Source: JBBQWZ01 sp038210135 (lineage in GTDB: Bacteria > Acidobacteriota > Terriglobia > Bryobacterales > Bryobacteraceae). Taken from it: DNA of 64,000 nt. Below are positions 42,959 through 51,905 of the stretch, one piece after another. Position 1 is the stretch's first letter; every line of letters starts with the position of its first letter. A program made the translations under genes and the position numbers. Below the pieces are notes generated by a model. That model saw nothing but the letters and a program-made list of their open reading frames with translations. It made no database searches and was not told the DNA's origin. Where the stretch lies: positions 62,001 through 126,000 of the forward strand of contig JBBQWZ010000010.1 of NCBI GenBank assembly GCA_038210135.1, written 5' to 3'.

Positions 42959-44209
42959 TTACGGACGCTGGGTAGGAGTTCCGCTGCCGCCGCCAAACGT
43001 GAACCCGTTTCCGCCCGTGGACGATCCGCCACCGGCTCCAGTGCTCGAACTCGATCCGCTACCTTGGCGGCCCAGCGGATTGTTGTTCGCCGGCACCTGT
43101 CCATTCTGAGCCTTGTTCAGCAGTTCCTTCAGATCGAACACGAACTCCCACTCCTGGTACTTCTTTCGATCCTTATACGTCTTGATCCCAGTGCCTTGAT
43201 ACGTACTCGCGAAGCCCGCGATTCCGCCTTGCCCGAACTGGTTCGTCGAGTTGGTGGTCGAGATCTGCCCAGGATTCTGCCGCGGCGTCGTGATGATCTG
43301 ATTGATCAAATTTGTCGCCGGATTCAGCGGCACGCCGCCGTTCGGTGAAAATGTTCCGCCAAATCCATTCGGAGCCACGCCGGGTTGCAGACCCGGCTGC
43401 GGAAACGGTGTGCCGCCAGTGGCAAACGGAGACACGCCGCCCGTCTGTGAATTGGCCGGCGCACCCGGATACGCGTTCGGATTTGGCGGAAGGCCGTTCG
43501 GATTCGCCGGAAATCCGCCCGGAAACGCAGCCACCCCGGTGCCGTTCGGATTCGCCTGACCCGGCTGGAACGGCTGCGGAACGCCATTGCCCGGCTGAAA
43601 TTGACCCGGATACTGCGGAGCGATTCCGGGATTCGGCGGCGCGTTCGGATCCGCAAACGAAGACGGCGGCGCATTCGGATCCACCGCCGCACCCGCAGGC
43701 GCTCCGCTCGGAAGTCCGCCCGGCATTCGATCACTCGGCCGCTGCCGCGCATACGCATTCAAATCCTGCACCGCGTCCGCCGGATTCCCGGACGCGATCA
43801 GGTCCTTCTCTTTGTCCTTGTCTTTCGACGGATCCAGGCTTGGCGGCTTCTGCACCAGCGAATCCGTCAGCGCTCCCGCCGCGTTCACGTGGATCACGCG
43901 CCACTCGTCCTTGCCCGTCATCGGGTCGATATAGCGGCGGCGCAGGAACCGGACGTTGTTCGTATTTTCCAGATCCTCGATGCGCTGCGGGAATTTCTTG
44001 GTCTTCACGTAGTACATCTGGATCGCGCGCTTGAACTGCTCGCCCCGGTCCACCAGCATCTGCTCGCGATCGCGCTGGCTCTCGAACGCCACCCTCGGCA
44101 ACTGCGACAGCAGCATGATCGAGATCGATGCCGCCAGCATGAACACAAACAGCAGTGCGTATCCGTCTTGCGTCTTATCGCGTCGCGTGACTGGGTGTTT
44201 CGAGAGCAC
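42959..44209 (-). CDS. Pseudopilin-like protein with long Pro/Gly/Asn-rich tail
   Basis: The 416-residue protein has a prepilin-like N-terminus: a basic leader and then the hydrophobic helix GYALLFVFMLAASISIMLLS (about 16-36). A pseudopilin-like region follows (FKRAIQMYYVKTKKFPQRIEDL, FLRRRYIDPMTGKDEW, about 60-110), as in GspG/PulG. Residues 140-310 are Pro, Gly, Asn and Gln rich with many NPN/PNP repeats and look disordered. The last part returns to a globular segment (YQEWEFVFDLKELL). It closes the pilus assembly operon, sharing one base with the PilP-like gene. The processing site is not the usual G-FTLIE, so recognition by the prepilin peptidase is uncertain. Confidence 0.8.
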   Translation of the reverse strand: MLSKHPVTRRDKTQDGYALLFVFMLAASISIMLLSQLPRVAFESQRDREQMLVDRGEQFKRAIQMYYVKTKKFPQRIEDLENTNNVRFLRRRYIDPMTGKDEWRVIHVNAAGALTDSLVQKPPSLDPSKDKDKEKDLIASGNPADAVQDLNAYARQRPSDRMPGGLPSGAPAGAAVDPNAPPSSFADPNAPPNPGIAPQYPGQFQPGNGVPQPFQPGQANPNGTGVAAFPGGFPANPNGLPPNPNAYPGAPANSQTGGVSPFATGGTPFPQPGLQPGVAPNGFGGTFSPNGGVPLNPATNLINQIITTPRQNPGQISTTNSTNQFGQGGIAGFASTYQGTGIKTYKDRKKYQEWEFVFDLKELLNKAQNGQVPANNNPLGRQGSGSSSSTGAGGGSSTGGNGFTFGGGSGTPTQRP

Positions 44210-44961
44210 TAACTCTGACTTTCCTGCACCAGCGGAAGCGTCTGCTTGTTGTTATTAGGGACGTCTTCCACTTCGGCCGAGGTACGGCCTACCCGTACAA
44301 TTTTATACTTCCCGCGGATCAGCTCGTCTTTCGTTCCGATGATGATCTCCTCACCGTCCAGAAAGAAGCCGCGCTCCGGGCCGCCTCGCGGACTGGCCAG
44401 GAACCCGTAAAACTTCAGCGGAATCGGCGTCGGCGGCGGCTTCACGATCGTCGGGGGAGGGCCCGGCTTCGGCGGCAGCGTCGGACCCACAAACCCGCCC
44501 GCCAGCAAGCCAGGCCTGATCGGATCGACCTTAGGCAAATTCATCGGCGGCGCTGCGCCGAAATCGAACAGGCTCCGGATTCCGCCGTCTGCCGACACCC
44601 TCTGCAATCGCGCCAGCCGGTCGAACCGCAACGTCGGATCCACCGACGAGAGATCCACCGCTTCCTCGCCCCGCTTCGGCTTCAACGACGGCCGGAATTC
44701 CTCGAGCGATCCGCGCAATCCCAATCCAGCCGCCCGCTGCTGTTGTGCCCGCGTCTGCGGACGCGCCACCGCCTCGCTCTTCCCGCTCTTGGGTTGGATT
44801 GCGACCGGCGAAGCCGGAGCCTTCGTCGGCGTGGGCGCCGTAACGTTCGCGCCCGCCGGAATGCTCGGTTCGCGGTTGTACCACCAGGTGCCCAGCAGGA
44901 CCACGAACAGTCCGCCCAGCGCCATCACCTTCTTCGGCTCGCCGCCCAGAGTAAGGTTCAC
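44209..44961 (-). CDS. PilP/GspC-like assembly protein
   Basis: The 250-residue protein has a short cytoplasmic start, a membrane helix (VMALGGLFVVLLGTWWYN, about 12-30), a Pro/Ala/Lys-rich linker and a C-terminal beta domain (about 170-240, with LKFYGFLASPRGGPERGFFL, EIIIGTKDELIRGKYKIVRV). That domain resembles the homology region of PilP and GspC, which contacts the secretin. The GTG start at 44961 overlaps the PilO stop by four bases (GTGA). In the order pilM-N-O-P it occupies the pilP slot. No secretin gene (pilQ/gspD) follows, unlike most such operons. Confidence 0.78.
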   Translation of the reverse strand: MNLTLGGEPKKVMALGGLFVVLLGTWWYNREPSIPAGANVTAPTPTKAPASPVAIQPKSGKSEAVARPQTRAQQQRAAGLGLRGSLEEFRPSLKPKRGEEAVDLSSVDPTLRFDRLARLQRVSADGGIRSLFDFGAAPPMNLPKVDPIRPGLLAGGFVGPTLPPKPGPPPTIVKPPPTPIPLKFYGFLASPRGGPERGFFLDGEEIIIGTKDELIRGKYKIVRVGRTSAEVEDVPNNNKQTLPLVQESQS

Positions 44962-45665
44962 TGGCCGGCCTCGGTGCGCGGAGAAAGCAGTGCCGCTTTC
45001 TTCGGCTCGCCCGTGATCGGAGCCTCCGACGGCATTCCCGGAACCGGCGGCAGCGCACCGCCATCTTCCCTGACAAACGTGTCGATCTTCATCGCCACAC
45101 TCAGCCGGTTCCCACCCTGGATCGGAGCCGCATTGAACGTTTCGATAATCAGCATCCGCGGCGAACGGTCCACCGCCGCGATAAAGCGCATAATGTCGCT
45201 GAACGTGCCGTCGTAGTTCGCCGTAATGCTCATCATGCTCAACGTATCGGAGCCATCGATCAAATCGGTCGTGTAGGCGATCTCTTTCGGCGTGATCTGC
45301 GACAGCTGCGCCATATTGACCAGATCGCTGACCACCGTCGAGTACGCAGTCCGGCGCGCGAGGAAATATTTCGACAGAAACTTGTCGCCCTCGCCCCGTC
45401 CAGCGTCCACTTTCGCGGCCACCAGCTTTGCCCGTTGCAGCGCCGTCCTGCGCGTCAGAATCTGTTGCCGCAGCGTCGTCAGTTGCTGCTCCAGATCTTC
45501 GGGCGATCCGCCCCACCAACCCATCATCACGGTAAACGCCGCGAGGTTCGCCAGTAGAAGCGCGCCAACCACGATGCGCCCGACCAGTTTCGGATCCTTC
45601 GCGAAAGACGCGCCGCCGCCCACCCGCAATCCTCGATTGATGCGTTCGCTAAAGCTTCTGGGCAT
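44958..45665 (-). CDS. pilO: Type IV pilus inner-membrane protein PilO
   Basis: The 235-residue protein has a membrane helix (IVVGALLLANLAAFTVMMGW, about 31-50), a coiled coil (LEQQLTTLRQQILTRRTALQRAKL, about 57-80) and a periplasmic ferredoxin-like domain with YTTDLIDGSDTLSMMSITAN and FSDIMRFIAAVDRSPRMLII. This is the PilO/GspM layout. It pairs with PilN to form the periplasmic alignment complex. It overlaps pilN by 17 bases and the PilP-like gene by 4. Confidence 0.85.
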   Translation of the reverse strand: MPRSFSERINRGLRVGGGASFAKDPKLVGRIVVGALLLANLAAFTVMMGWWGGSPEDLEQQLTTLRQQILTRRTALQRAKLVAAKVDAGRGEGDKFLSKYFLARRTAYSTVVSDLVNMAQLSQITPKEIAYTTDLIDGSDTLSMMSITANYDGTFSDIMRFIAAVDRSPRMLIIETFNAAPIQGGNRLSVAMKIDTFVREDGGALPPVPGMPSEAPITGEPKKAALLSPRTEAGQ

Positions 45666-46218
45666 AACTCACACTGATGCGGGCGCGGTACAGCGGCTCA
45701 TTCTGGCCCGGAGGCAATTGCGTATGGATCGTCGTCGGGCCGAACATCGGCGCAGCCTCGAGACGCCTAATGAGTTGGATCACTGGACCTGGATCTTTCG
45801 CTCCGACGACCATATCGAGCAACACTTCGTTCTGCGAATTGATGTTCGGAAGCCGCACCGTAATCAGCCGGACATCCGGCGGCATCACGCGCCCCAGGTC
45901 GGCGAACATGCGCGTCCACGAAATGCTCTTGCGATCGATCAGCGTATTCAGCAGCAAGCTCCGCTGCAGGACTTCGGCATTCTCGGGCTGGCGCATCGCG
46001 CCGTCGATCTTCGCCTGCTCCATGTTCAGTTGCGTTAATTCGCTATTCAGCCGCTCGATCGACTCGCGCGTATCCGCCATGCGCGACCGCTCGCTCATCA
46101 CCAGCAGCGATTGCAGGATCAGCAGAATCCCGAGCACACCGCCCATCGCGATTGTGGCCACCAGAATCGGCCGGTCGCGGCGGAACGGCTCGCTCGCCAG
46201 ATTGATCGGAACTCTCAC
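45649..46218 (-). CDS. pilN: Type IV pilus inner-membrane protein PilN
   Basis: The 189-residue protein starts at GTG 46218 with VPINLASEPFRRDRP, the conserved INLA peptide that docks into PilM. A membrane helix (LVATIAMGGVLGILLILQSLL, about 20-40), a coiled coil and a ferredoxin-like periplasmic domain (FADLGRVMPPDVRLITVRLPN) follow. The GTGA overlap with the pilM stop is visible. The frame extended to 46347 was rejected because it enters pilM. Confidence 0.9.
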   Translation of the reverse strand: MRVPINLASEPFRRDRPILVATIAMGGVLGILLILQSLLVMSERSRMADTRESIERLNSELTQLNMEQAKIDGAMRQPENAEVLQRSLLLNTLIDRKSISWTRMFADLGRVMPPDVRLITVRLPNINSQNEVLLDMVVGAKDPGPVIQLIRRLEAAPMFGPTTIHTQLPPGQNEPLYRARISVSYAQKL

Positions 46219-47087
46219 AGCGCCCTCTCCAAATACCCGTAGAGTCCGGCGTTGAACGCGCCCGGAGCGCCTAGCTTTCCGCGCAACGATTCCGAAGGAA
46301 CATTCAAATTCAGCAGGAATTCCGGCGCCGCGCTTCCGAACCCGCAATACAGCAATTTCGATGGCGGCGTTGCGAACTCGTCTTCGATGTAGGCGAGCGT
46401 CGGATGCAGGATCGACAGAACTTCTTCGGTATCTCCAGAATCCACCAGCACCACGCGGACCAGCCGCAGCGCGTTGTCCTCGAGCACCATCACCGTCAGC
46501 ACGCGCCCGCTTAGCTTCACCACAATCGAGATGCCCGCCTCGCGGACCAGCTCCAGCATCGCGAGCGACGCAATCGTGATTTCGCCCGGCAGAAAACCCG
46601 CCTGCCGGAACAACGTCTCATAACGCGCCAGGATCTCGAGCGAAATCGTCGCCGCCACCACCTGCACGCGATTCTTCTTCGACGGCTGCACGTAATAGCC
46701 AACCTGTGCGGCATCGATATCGAACGGCACGCTCTTCTTAATGCGGAAACGCACGAGCGGAAGCTGCTCTTCCGGGCTCGACGGAAACGAATCGAAATCC
46801 AGCACGGCGAGTCGCGCCGAGTAATCCGGAAGCACCAGCGCCGCGCGCCGCTTCTTGTTCCCGTTCACCGGATAGACGGACTGCAGCGCCGCCAGCACTT
46901 CGCCGATGCCGGCCAGGTTGTCGTCGGTCGGCGATGCGACCAGCGTTCCCGCGTGAAATTCGCGGAAGCCCGGCTGAAAGCCGGAGACATGCGGCGAAGC
47001 GTACGCGAGTCCGGCTTCGGACAGCTCAAACGCGAACGCCGCCGGCGGATCCTGCACCAGGTTCTTGATGGAATCGAGAAACGACAT
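46215..47087 (-). CDS. pilM: Type IV pilus assembly protein PilM
   Basis: The 290-residue actin-like protein has SIKNLVQDPPAAFAFELSE at the start, the LVLPDYSARLAVLDFDSFP strand, PFDIDAAQVGYYV and a C-terminal GFGSAAPEFL. PilM sits in the cytoplasm, binds the PilN N-terminal peptide and connects the alignment complex to the motor ATPase. It is somewhat shorter than typical (about 350), with the phosphate-binding loops reduced. Family-B hairpins separate it from pilB by 160 bases, so the pilM-N-O-P part may have its own transcript. Confidence 0.85.
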   Translation of the reverse strand: MSFLDSIKNLVQDPPAAFAFELSEAGLAYASPHVSGFQPGFREFHAGTLVASPTDDNLAGIGEVLAALQSVYPVNGNKKRRAALVLPDYSARLAVLDFDSFPSSPEEQLPLVRFRIKKSVPFDIDAAQVGYYVQPSKKNRVQVVAATISLEILARYETLFRQAGFLPGEITIASLAMLELVREAGISIVVKLSGRVLTVMVLEDNALRLVRVVLVDSGDTEEVLSILHPTLAYIEDEFATPPSKLLYCGFGSAAPEFLLNLNVPSESLRGKLGAPGAFNAGLYGYLERAL

Positions 47088-47113
47088 CAGCTATCTACCA
47101 ACTCCGGCCATAG

Positions 47114-47229
47114 CCCCGCCCGTAAGGGCGGGGATGCACAGCGCAAGAACTTCGGTTTGAACCCCAAGCGTCAGCGCGGGGACGCCGGGCCCTTTTCCGC
47201 CGCCTTGAACCCCAAGCGTTAGCGACGGG
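47114..47229. repeat. Three family-B 20-nt hairpins
   Basis: The copies are CCCCGCCC-GTAA-GGGCGGGG (47114-47133), CCCC-AA-GC-GTCA-GC-GC-GGGG (47162-47181) and CCCC-AA-GC-GTTA-GC-GA-CGGG (47210-47229, outer pair mismatched). The latter two are preceded by TTGAA. They lie between pilB and pilM, which read in the same direction. Confidence 0.88.
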
Positions 47230-47247
47230 ACTCCGGTCTTACGTCCG

Positions 47248-48873
47248 CTACCCCTCAATGAACGTCACCTTGTTGATCTCTTTCAAAGTCGTAATCCCCA
47301 GCCGCGCCTTCTCTAGCGCGGACTCGCGAAGGAACGTCATCCCTTCGCTCGCCGCCTGACGCCGAATCTCCGACGCCGGACGTTTGTTCAAAATCATTTC
47401 GCGAATCGGCTCCGACAAATCCAGCAACTCGTGGATCGCCGTACGTCCCCGGAATCCCGTTCCGCCGCATTCGAAACATCCCGAGCCCTCGTAGAACGGC
47501 ACGTTCCGCCACTCGTCCACATTCAGTCCGCTCTCGACCAACTCCGATTCCTCGACCGGAACCACCTTCTTGCAGTGCGGGCAAATGATGCGGACCAGCC
47601 GCTGCGCCAGAATGCAATTCAGCGCCGACACGAAGTTGTACGCCTCGACGCCCATATTCAAAAAGCGCCCCAGCACGTCGAGCACGTTGTTCGCGTGCAC
47701 CGTCGTAAACACCAGGTGACCCGTCAGCGCCGCGTTGATCGCGATCTGCGCCGTCTCCTGATCGCGAATTTCGCCGACCATGATCTTGTCCGGATCGTGG
47801 CGCAGAATCGAGCGCAGGCCGCGCGCAAACGTCAGGCCCTTCTTTTCATTCACCGGAATCTGCGTGATGCCCTTGATCTGGTATTCGACCGGATCCTCAA
47901 TCGTGATGATCTTGTCTTCGTCGTTCTTGATCTCGGACAGCGCCGCGTAGAGCGTGGTCGTCTTACCGGAACCCGTGGGCCCGGTGACCAGCACCATGCC
48001 GTACGGCTCCTTGATGTAGCGGCGGAATTTGACGATGTCGTTCTCGGCAAAGCCCACCACTTCAAGCGACAGCTTCGAGAACTTCTCGCTCATCGACTCT
48101 TTATCAAGCACGCGGAGTACGGCGTCTTCGCCATGAATCGTCGGCATGATCGACACGCGGAAATCGATCAACCGCGTCTTGTAGCGGACCCGAAAACGGC
48201 CGTCCTGCGGAATGCGGCGTTCGGCAATATCGAGCTCCGACATGACCTTGATGCGCGAAATGATCGTCGAATGCCAGTCCTTCGCGATCGGCGGCATCGC
48301 ATAATGCAGCACGCCGTCAATGCGGTACTTGATCGCCACTTCCTGGTCGCGTGTCTCGATATGGATATCCGAAGCGCGCCGTTCGAGCGCATTGAAAATC
48401 GTCGTATCCACCAGCTTGATCACCGGCGCAATATCGGAATCGCCCGCCGCCAGTCGATCGATCGATAGCGTCTCGTCGGGATTGTCTTCGTCCTGAACGA
48501 CGTCGAGCGTGAAGCCCTCCGTGACCTCTTCAAGAACACGCTGCGACTGCTCCGTCTTCTTCAGCAGATCGGAAATCTGCGAAAGCGTAGCGACCTTGAC
48601 GCGCAGCTTCTTATTCAGCAGCAGTGCGAGTTCGTCGATCAGATTCAGATTTCGCGGATCCGCCAGCGCGATTTCGAGCGTTCCGTTTTCGGCCTGGATC
48701 GGCACGAAATTGTAGCGGAACATCAGATCCACCGGCACCGAGATAAACAAATCGTGGTCGATTCGCACTTCGCGAAGATCCACGAATTCGCAGTAATACC
48801 GCTGCGCCACCGCCTTCGCGGCGGCCACCTCTTGCGAGAAATCTTTGGGAAGCGCCCTGTCGATCGTTGCCAT
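47248..48873 (-). CDS. pilB: Type IV pilus / type II secretion motor ATPase, PilB/GspE family
   Basis: The 541-residue protein has an N-terminal GspE/MshE domain (about 1-140) and the catalytic domain. The Walker A GPTGSGKTTT is near residue 297. Asp box, Walker B and His box motifs follow in KIITIEDPVEYQIKG, GEIRDQETA and FTTVHANNVLD. A zinc-binding pair CPHC and CFEC (about 450-490) marks PilB/GspE rather than PilT. It powers pilin assembly in the cytoplasm. pilC begins 9 bases upstream. Confidence 0.93.
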   Translation of the reverse strand: MATIDRALPKDFSQEVAAAKAVAQRYYCEFVDLREVRIDHDLFISVPVDLMFRYNFVPIQAENGTLEIALADPRNLNLIDELALLLNKKLRVKVATLSQISDLLKKTEQSQRVLEEVTEGFTLDVVQDEDNPDETLSIDRLAAGDSDIAPVIKLVDTTIFNALERRASDIHIETRDQEVAIKYRIDGVLHYAMPPIAKDWHSTIISRIKVMSELDIAERRIPQDGRFRVRYKTRLIDFRVSIMPTIHGEDAVLRVLDKESMSEKFSKLSLEVVGFAENDIVKFRRYIKEPYGMVLVTGPTGSGKTTTLYAALSEIKNDEDKIITIEDPVEYQIKGITQIPVNEKKGLTFARGLRSILRHDPDKIMVGEIRDQETAQIAINAALTGHLVFTTVHANNVLDVLGRFLNMGVEAYNFVSALNCILAQRLVRIICPHCKKVVPVEESELVESGLNVDEWRNVPFYEGSGCFECGGTGFRGRTAIHELLDLSEPIREMILNKRPASEIRRQAASEGMTFLRESALEKARLGITTLKEINKVTFIEG

Positions 48874-48882
48874 TGTCCGTTC

Positions 48883-50091
48883 CTATTTCATCGAATCCGC
48901 AAGCGAGAAGATCGGCAGGTACAGCGAGACCAGCACGAACGCCACGAAAATTCCCATGAAGATCATGATCGCCGGCTCAATCAGGCTCAGCGTCGCGCTC
49001 ACGTTGGTTGAGACGTCCTCTTCGTAAAACTCGGCGACGCTCGAAAGCATGGCCGGCAGCGCGCCCGTCGATTCGCCGACCTCCATCATGTCGAGCGATA
49101 GCCCCGGGAACACCTTCGTCTGACGGAGCGAGTTCGACAGCGGTTGGCCTTCCTTCACCAACTTCGAAGCCTGCCGCAGCGTCTTGCGCAACACGATCGC
49201 GCCGAGCGATTCGGACGACGTTTCAAGCGCCGGCATGAGCGGAATGCCCCCAACCAGCAGCGTCGAAAGCACACGCGAGAATTGCGCGACCTGGTATTTG
49301 ATCCAGATGTCGCCGATCACCGGCAGCTTCAGGATCAGGCGTTCCAGCCACTCTCGACCGCGCTCCGTGCGGAACCAGTACCGTAGTCCGAAGACGCAGC
49401 CGATCAGCACCACGAAACCTAAGATGACGTAATTGCGCGCCGTGGTTCCCACCGCGATCAGGATCTGCGTCGGCATCGGCAATTCCGCCGACATGCTCTC
49501 GTACAGCTTGGCGAAATTCGGAACCACATAGGTCACTAGAAACACGATCAGGCAGACCACCAACACCACCAGCAGCGCCGGATACATCAGCGAAACCAGC
49601 AACTTCTTGCGCACCGACAGAGCGACCTTCTGGTACGTGATAAACCGGTCGATCACTTCGCCCAAAGCGCCCGACCGCTCGCCCGCCAGCACCGACGTGA
49701 CATAAATCGGCGGAAACACGTTCTGCGTGCCGAACGCATCCGACAGCAGCGACCCGTTACGGACCTCATCCCGGACCGCCGAAATATGCTTACCAAGCTT
49801 CGGATCGGTCAGCCGATCCGCCAGCAAATCCAAGCCCTTCAAAATCGGAAGCCCCGCCCGGATCAGCGTTACGAATTGCTGATTGAAGATCAGGAATTTC
49901 TCCATGTCGATCTTCTTCGAGTTCGGCTTGAACGCGCTAGCCACCCCGCCCTCGGCGCGCGCCTTGATCGAATAGATCAGGAAACCCTGGGCCGTGAACT
50001 TGTCCCGCAAGTCCTTCTCAGAAGCAGCCTCAGCCACTTGCTGATGGATCTCTCCGCGGGCATCGGCATATTTAAGCGAGTATTCAGCCAT
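48883..50091 (-). CDS. pilC: Type IV pilus / type II secretion platform protein, PilC/GspF family
   Basis: The 402-residue inner-membrane protein has two GspF domains of about 120 residues each, with FLIFNQQFVTLIRAGLPILKGL and FSRVLSTLLVGGIPLMPALETS. Three membrane segments are visible, including VSLMYPALLVVLVVCLIVFLV and the C-terminal IMIFMGIFVAFVLVSLYLPIF. It anchors the motor PilB and the growing pseudopilus. ATG 50091 (MAEYSLKYAD) was chosen over a TTG at 50130. It is the first gene of the operon; its upstream region is a tandem array of family-A units. Confidence 0.92.
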   Translation of the reverse strand: MAEYSLKYADARGEIHQQVAEAASEKDLRDKFTAQGFLIYSIKARAEGGVASAFKPNSKKIDMEKFLIFNQQFVTLIRAGLPILKGLDLLADRLTDPKLGKHISAVRDEVRNGSLLSDAFGTQNVFPPIYVTSVLAGERSGALGEVIDRFITYQKVALSVRKKLLVSLMYPALLVVLVVCLIVFLVTYVVPNFAKLYESMSAELPMPTQILIAVGTTARNYVILGFVVLIGCVFGLRYWFRTERGREWLERLILKLPVIGDIWIKYQVAQFSRVLSTLLVGGIPLMPALETSSESLGAIVLRKTLRQASKLVKEGQPLSNSLRQTKVFPGLSLDMMEVGESTGALPAMLSSVAEFYEEDVSTNVSATLSLIEPAIMIFMGIFVAFVLVSLYLPIFSLADSMK

Positions 50092-50172
50092 TTGGGGACA
50101 CGCGTCCGCTAGGGCGCAAGTTGCCTTCAATAGGCTAGACGGAGAATAGCCGCGAGACGTGCAAACGGGTTA

Positions 50173-50414
50173 GTGGCATAGGTCTCCGACCTGTGCATTC
50201 AGTGACATAGGATCCGTGGCATAGGTCTCCGACCTGTGCATTCAGTGACATAGGATCCGTGGCATAGGTCTCCGACCTGTGCATTCAGTGACATAGGATC
50301 CGTGGCATGGGTCTCCGACCTGTGCATTCAGTGACATAGGATCCGTGGCATAGGTCTCCGACCTGTGCATTCAGTGACATAGGATCCGTAGCATAGGTCT
50401 CCGACCCGTGCATC
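50173..50414. repeat. Family-A variant array, 43-nt unit, nearly six copies
   Basis: Units start at 50173, 50216, 50259, 50302, 50345 and 50388. Each unit is one full element with the core AGGTC-TCC-GACCT, then TTCA and a truncated second element ending GGATCC. Compared with family A elsewhere, the stem pair C:G has changed to T:A on both arms (AGGCC/GGCCT to AGGTC/GACCT). The sixth copy is degenerate. The array fills the gap upstream of pilC and downstream of a glutathione peroxidase gene. Confidence 0.95.
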
Positions 50415-50456
50415 GGAAGCTAAGAAGGAATAGCCAATGAATCTACTTAAGACAAA

Positions 50457-51059
50457 TTACTTCGTCGCCAGAGCCTTCTCGATTGCGTCCACCACACCCT
50501 TCGATTCCGGCTTCGTCGTCGGCATGAACCGGTCCAGGATCTTGCCGTCCCGCCCAATCAGGAATTTGGCGAAGTTCCAGCCCACAAACCCGCCGTGCTC
50601 CGGATTCGTCTTCTTGTCCGTCAAATAACCATACAGCGGAGCGATATCCGACCCCTTCACCGACACCTTCGAGAACATCGGGAACTTCACATCATAGGTG
50701 CGCGAGCAGAACGTCTTGATATCCTCGTCCGAACCCGGCTCCTGGCTCATGAAGTTGTTCGCCGGAAACCCTAGAATCACGAATCCCTGATCCTTATATC
50801 GCTGATACAGCGCCTCGAGCTCCTTGTACTGCGGCGTGAATCCGCACTTGCTCGCGACGTTCACGATCATCACGACTTTGCCTTTGTATTCGGCCAGCGA
50901 TTGTGGTTTCCCGTCAATCGTGTTCACCGTGAAATCGTAGATGGATGATGCAGTGGCGGTAGGCATAGACGAGAAGGATCCTGACCAGAAACCGAGTCCG
51001 ACGGCGGCGAGCGCGGCCATTGCCACAACCGCCACCAGGATGTATTTGAGTGTACGCAC
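50457..51059 (-). CDS. Glutathione peroxidase family protein, membrane-anchored or secreted
   Basis: The 200-residue protein has an N-terminal hydrophobic helix (ILVAVVAMAALAAVGLGFW, about 7-25). A thioredoxin-fold peroxidase domain follows, with the catalytic Cys in VNVASKCGFTPQY, GFPANNF with its Gln nearby, and WNFAKFLIGRDG. It is the Cys (not Sec) type, which usually draws electrons from thioredoxin rather than glutathione. It reduces peroxides outside the cytoplasm. A paralogue (51064-51621) ends just 4 bases upstream, making a tandem duplication. Confidence 0.92.
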   Translation of the reverse strand: MRTLKYILVAVVAMAALAAVGLGFWSGSFSSMPTATASSIYDFTVNTIDGKPQSLAEYKGKVVMIVNVASKCGFTPQYKELEALYQRYKDQGFVILGFPANNFMSQEPGSDEDIKTFCSRTYDVKFPMFSKVSVKGSDIAPLYGYLTDKKTNPEHGGFVGWNFAKFLIGRDGKILDRFMPTTKPESKGVVDAIEKALATK

Positions 51060-51063
51060 TTGC

Positions 51064-51621
51064 TTATTTCGCCGCCAGCGCTTTTTCGAGAGCGGCGATC
51101 ACCTTGGCGTCATCCGGCTTCACCGGCGTCGCGAATCGGTTGATGATCGCTCCGTCCTTGCCGACCAGGAATTTCGTGAAATTCCAACCGATTTCGCCGC
51201 CGAACTCCGGATCCGTGCTCTTCTCCGTCAGATACTTGTACAGTGGAGACTTGTCATCGCCCTTCACCGACATCTTGGCGAACAGCGGGAATTTCACCGG
51301 AACATCGCGGCGCGAACAATAGGTCTTGATTTCTTCGTTCGTACCCGGCTCCTGCCCACCGAAATTGTTGGCCGGGAAGCCCAGGATCACGAAACCCTGA
51401 TCCTTATATTTCTCGTACAGCTTTTCAAGCGCATCGTACTGCGGAGTGTAACCGCATTTGCTCGCGACGTTCACCACCAACACCACCTTGCCCTTGTACT
51501 GCGACAGCGGTGTGGCCTTTCCGTCGATGTTGTCGACGGTGAAATCGTAGACGGAAGCTGCTGAAAAAGCAGTGCTGGCCATGGCTAGCGTAAAAAGAGA
51601 GGACAAGACGAGGCTTCTCAT
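51064..51621 (-). CDS. Glutathione peroxidase family protein, secreted
   Basis: The 185-residue protein starts at ATG 51621 with a signal peptide (LVLSSLFTLAMASTAFSA). The peroxidase domain contains VNVASKCGYTPQY (catalytic Cys), GFPANNFGGQEPG and WNFTKFLVGKDG. It is a paralogue of the protein encoded immediately downstream; it has a cleavable signal where the other has a longer hydrophobic helix. The second Cys usual in thioredoxin-dependent members may be the one in KTYCSRRD. The two genes surely share a transcript. The longer frame to 51648 is possible but hides the signal. Confidence 0.92.
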   Translation of the reverse strand: MRSLVLSSLFTLAMASTAFSAASVYDFTVDNIDGKATPLSQYKGKVVLVVNVASKCGYTPQYDALEKLYEKYKDQGFVILGFPANNFGGQEPGTNEEIKTYCSRRDVPVKFPLFAKMSVKGDDKSPLYKYLTEKSTDPEFGGEIGWNFTKFLVGKDGAIINRFATPVKPDDAKVIAALEKALAAK

Positions 51622-51715
51622 TCGACTTAGAGATGATAACCCAAGCATCTACGATTCGCCCCGTTTGTAAAATCTATGTAAAACCTATTACCCCTGAACC
51701 CGACCCAGCACCGAA

Positions 51716-51803
51716 CCGCGACCGTAAGGGAGCGGACCTCTTCACCTTGACTCCTAACCTCCAACACAAAAATCCGGATTGAACCCTAAGCGTCAGCGAT
51801 GGG
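51716..51803. repeat. Two family-B hairpins between divergent genes
   Basis: CCGC-GA-CC-GTAA-GG-GA-GCGG (51716-51735), with the AGCACCGAA leader seen at 35908 and 42548, and CCCT-AA-GC-GTCA-GC-GA-TGGG (51784-51803), preceded by TTGAA. They occupy most of the space between the peroxidase genes and the enoyl-CoA hydratase gene. Confidence 0.88.
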
Positions 51804-51905
51804 ACCGCGGTTTCCCACACAACTTCGTAAGCTCGCGCTCACGCCCCCACCCACCCCGGTGACGAAAATCCGACCCGCCCCGCCAGATCCGCCGTACAAT
51901 TTGGC

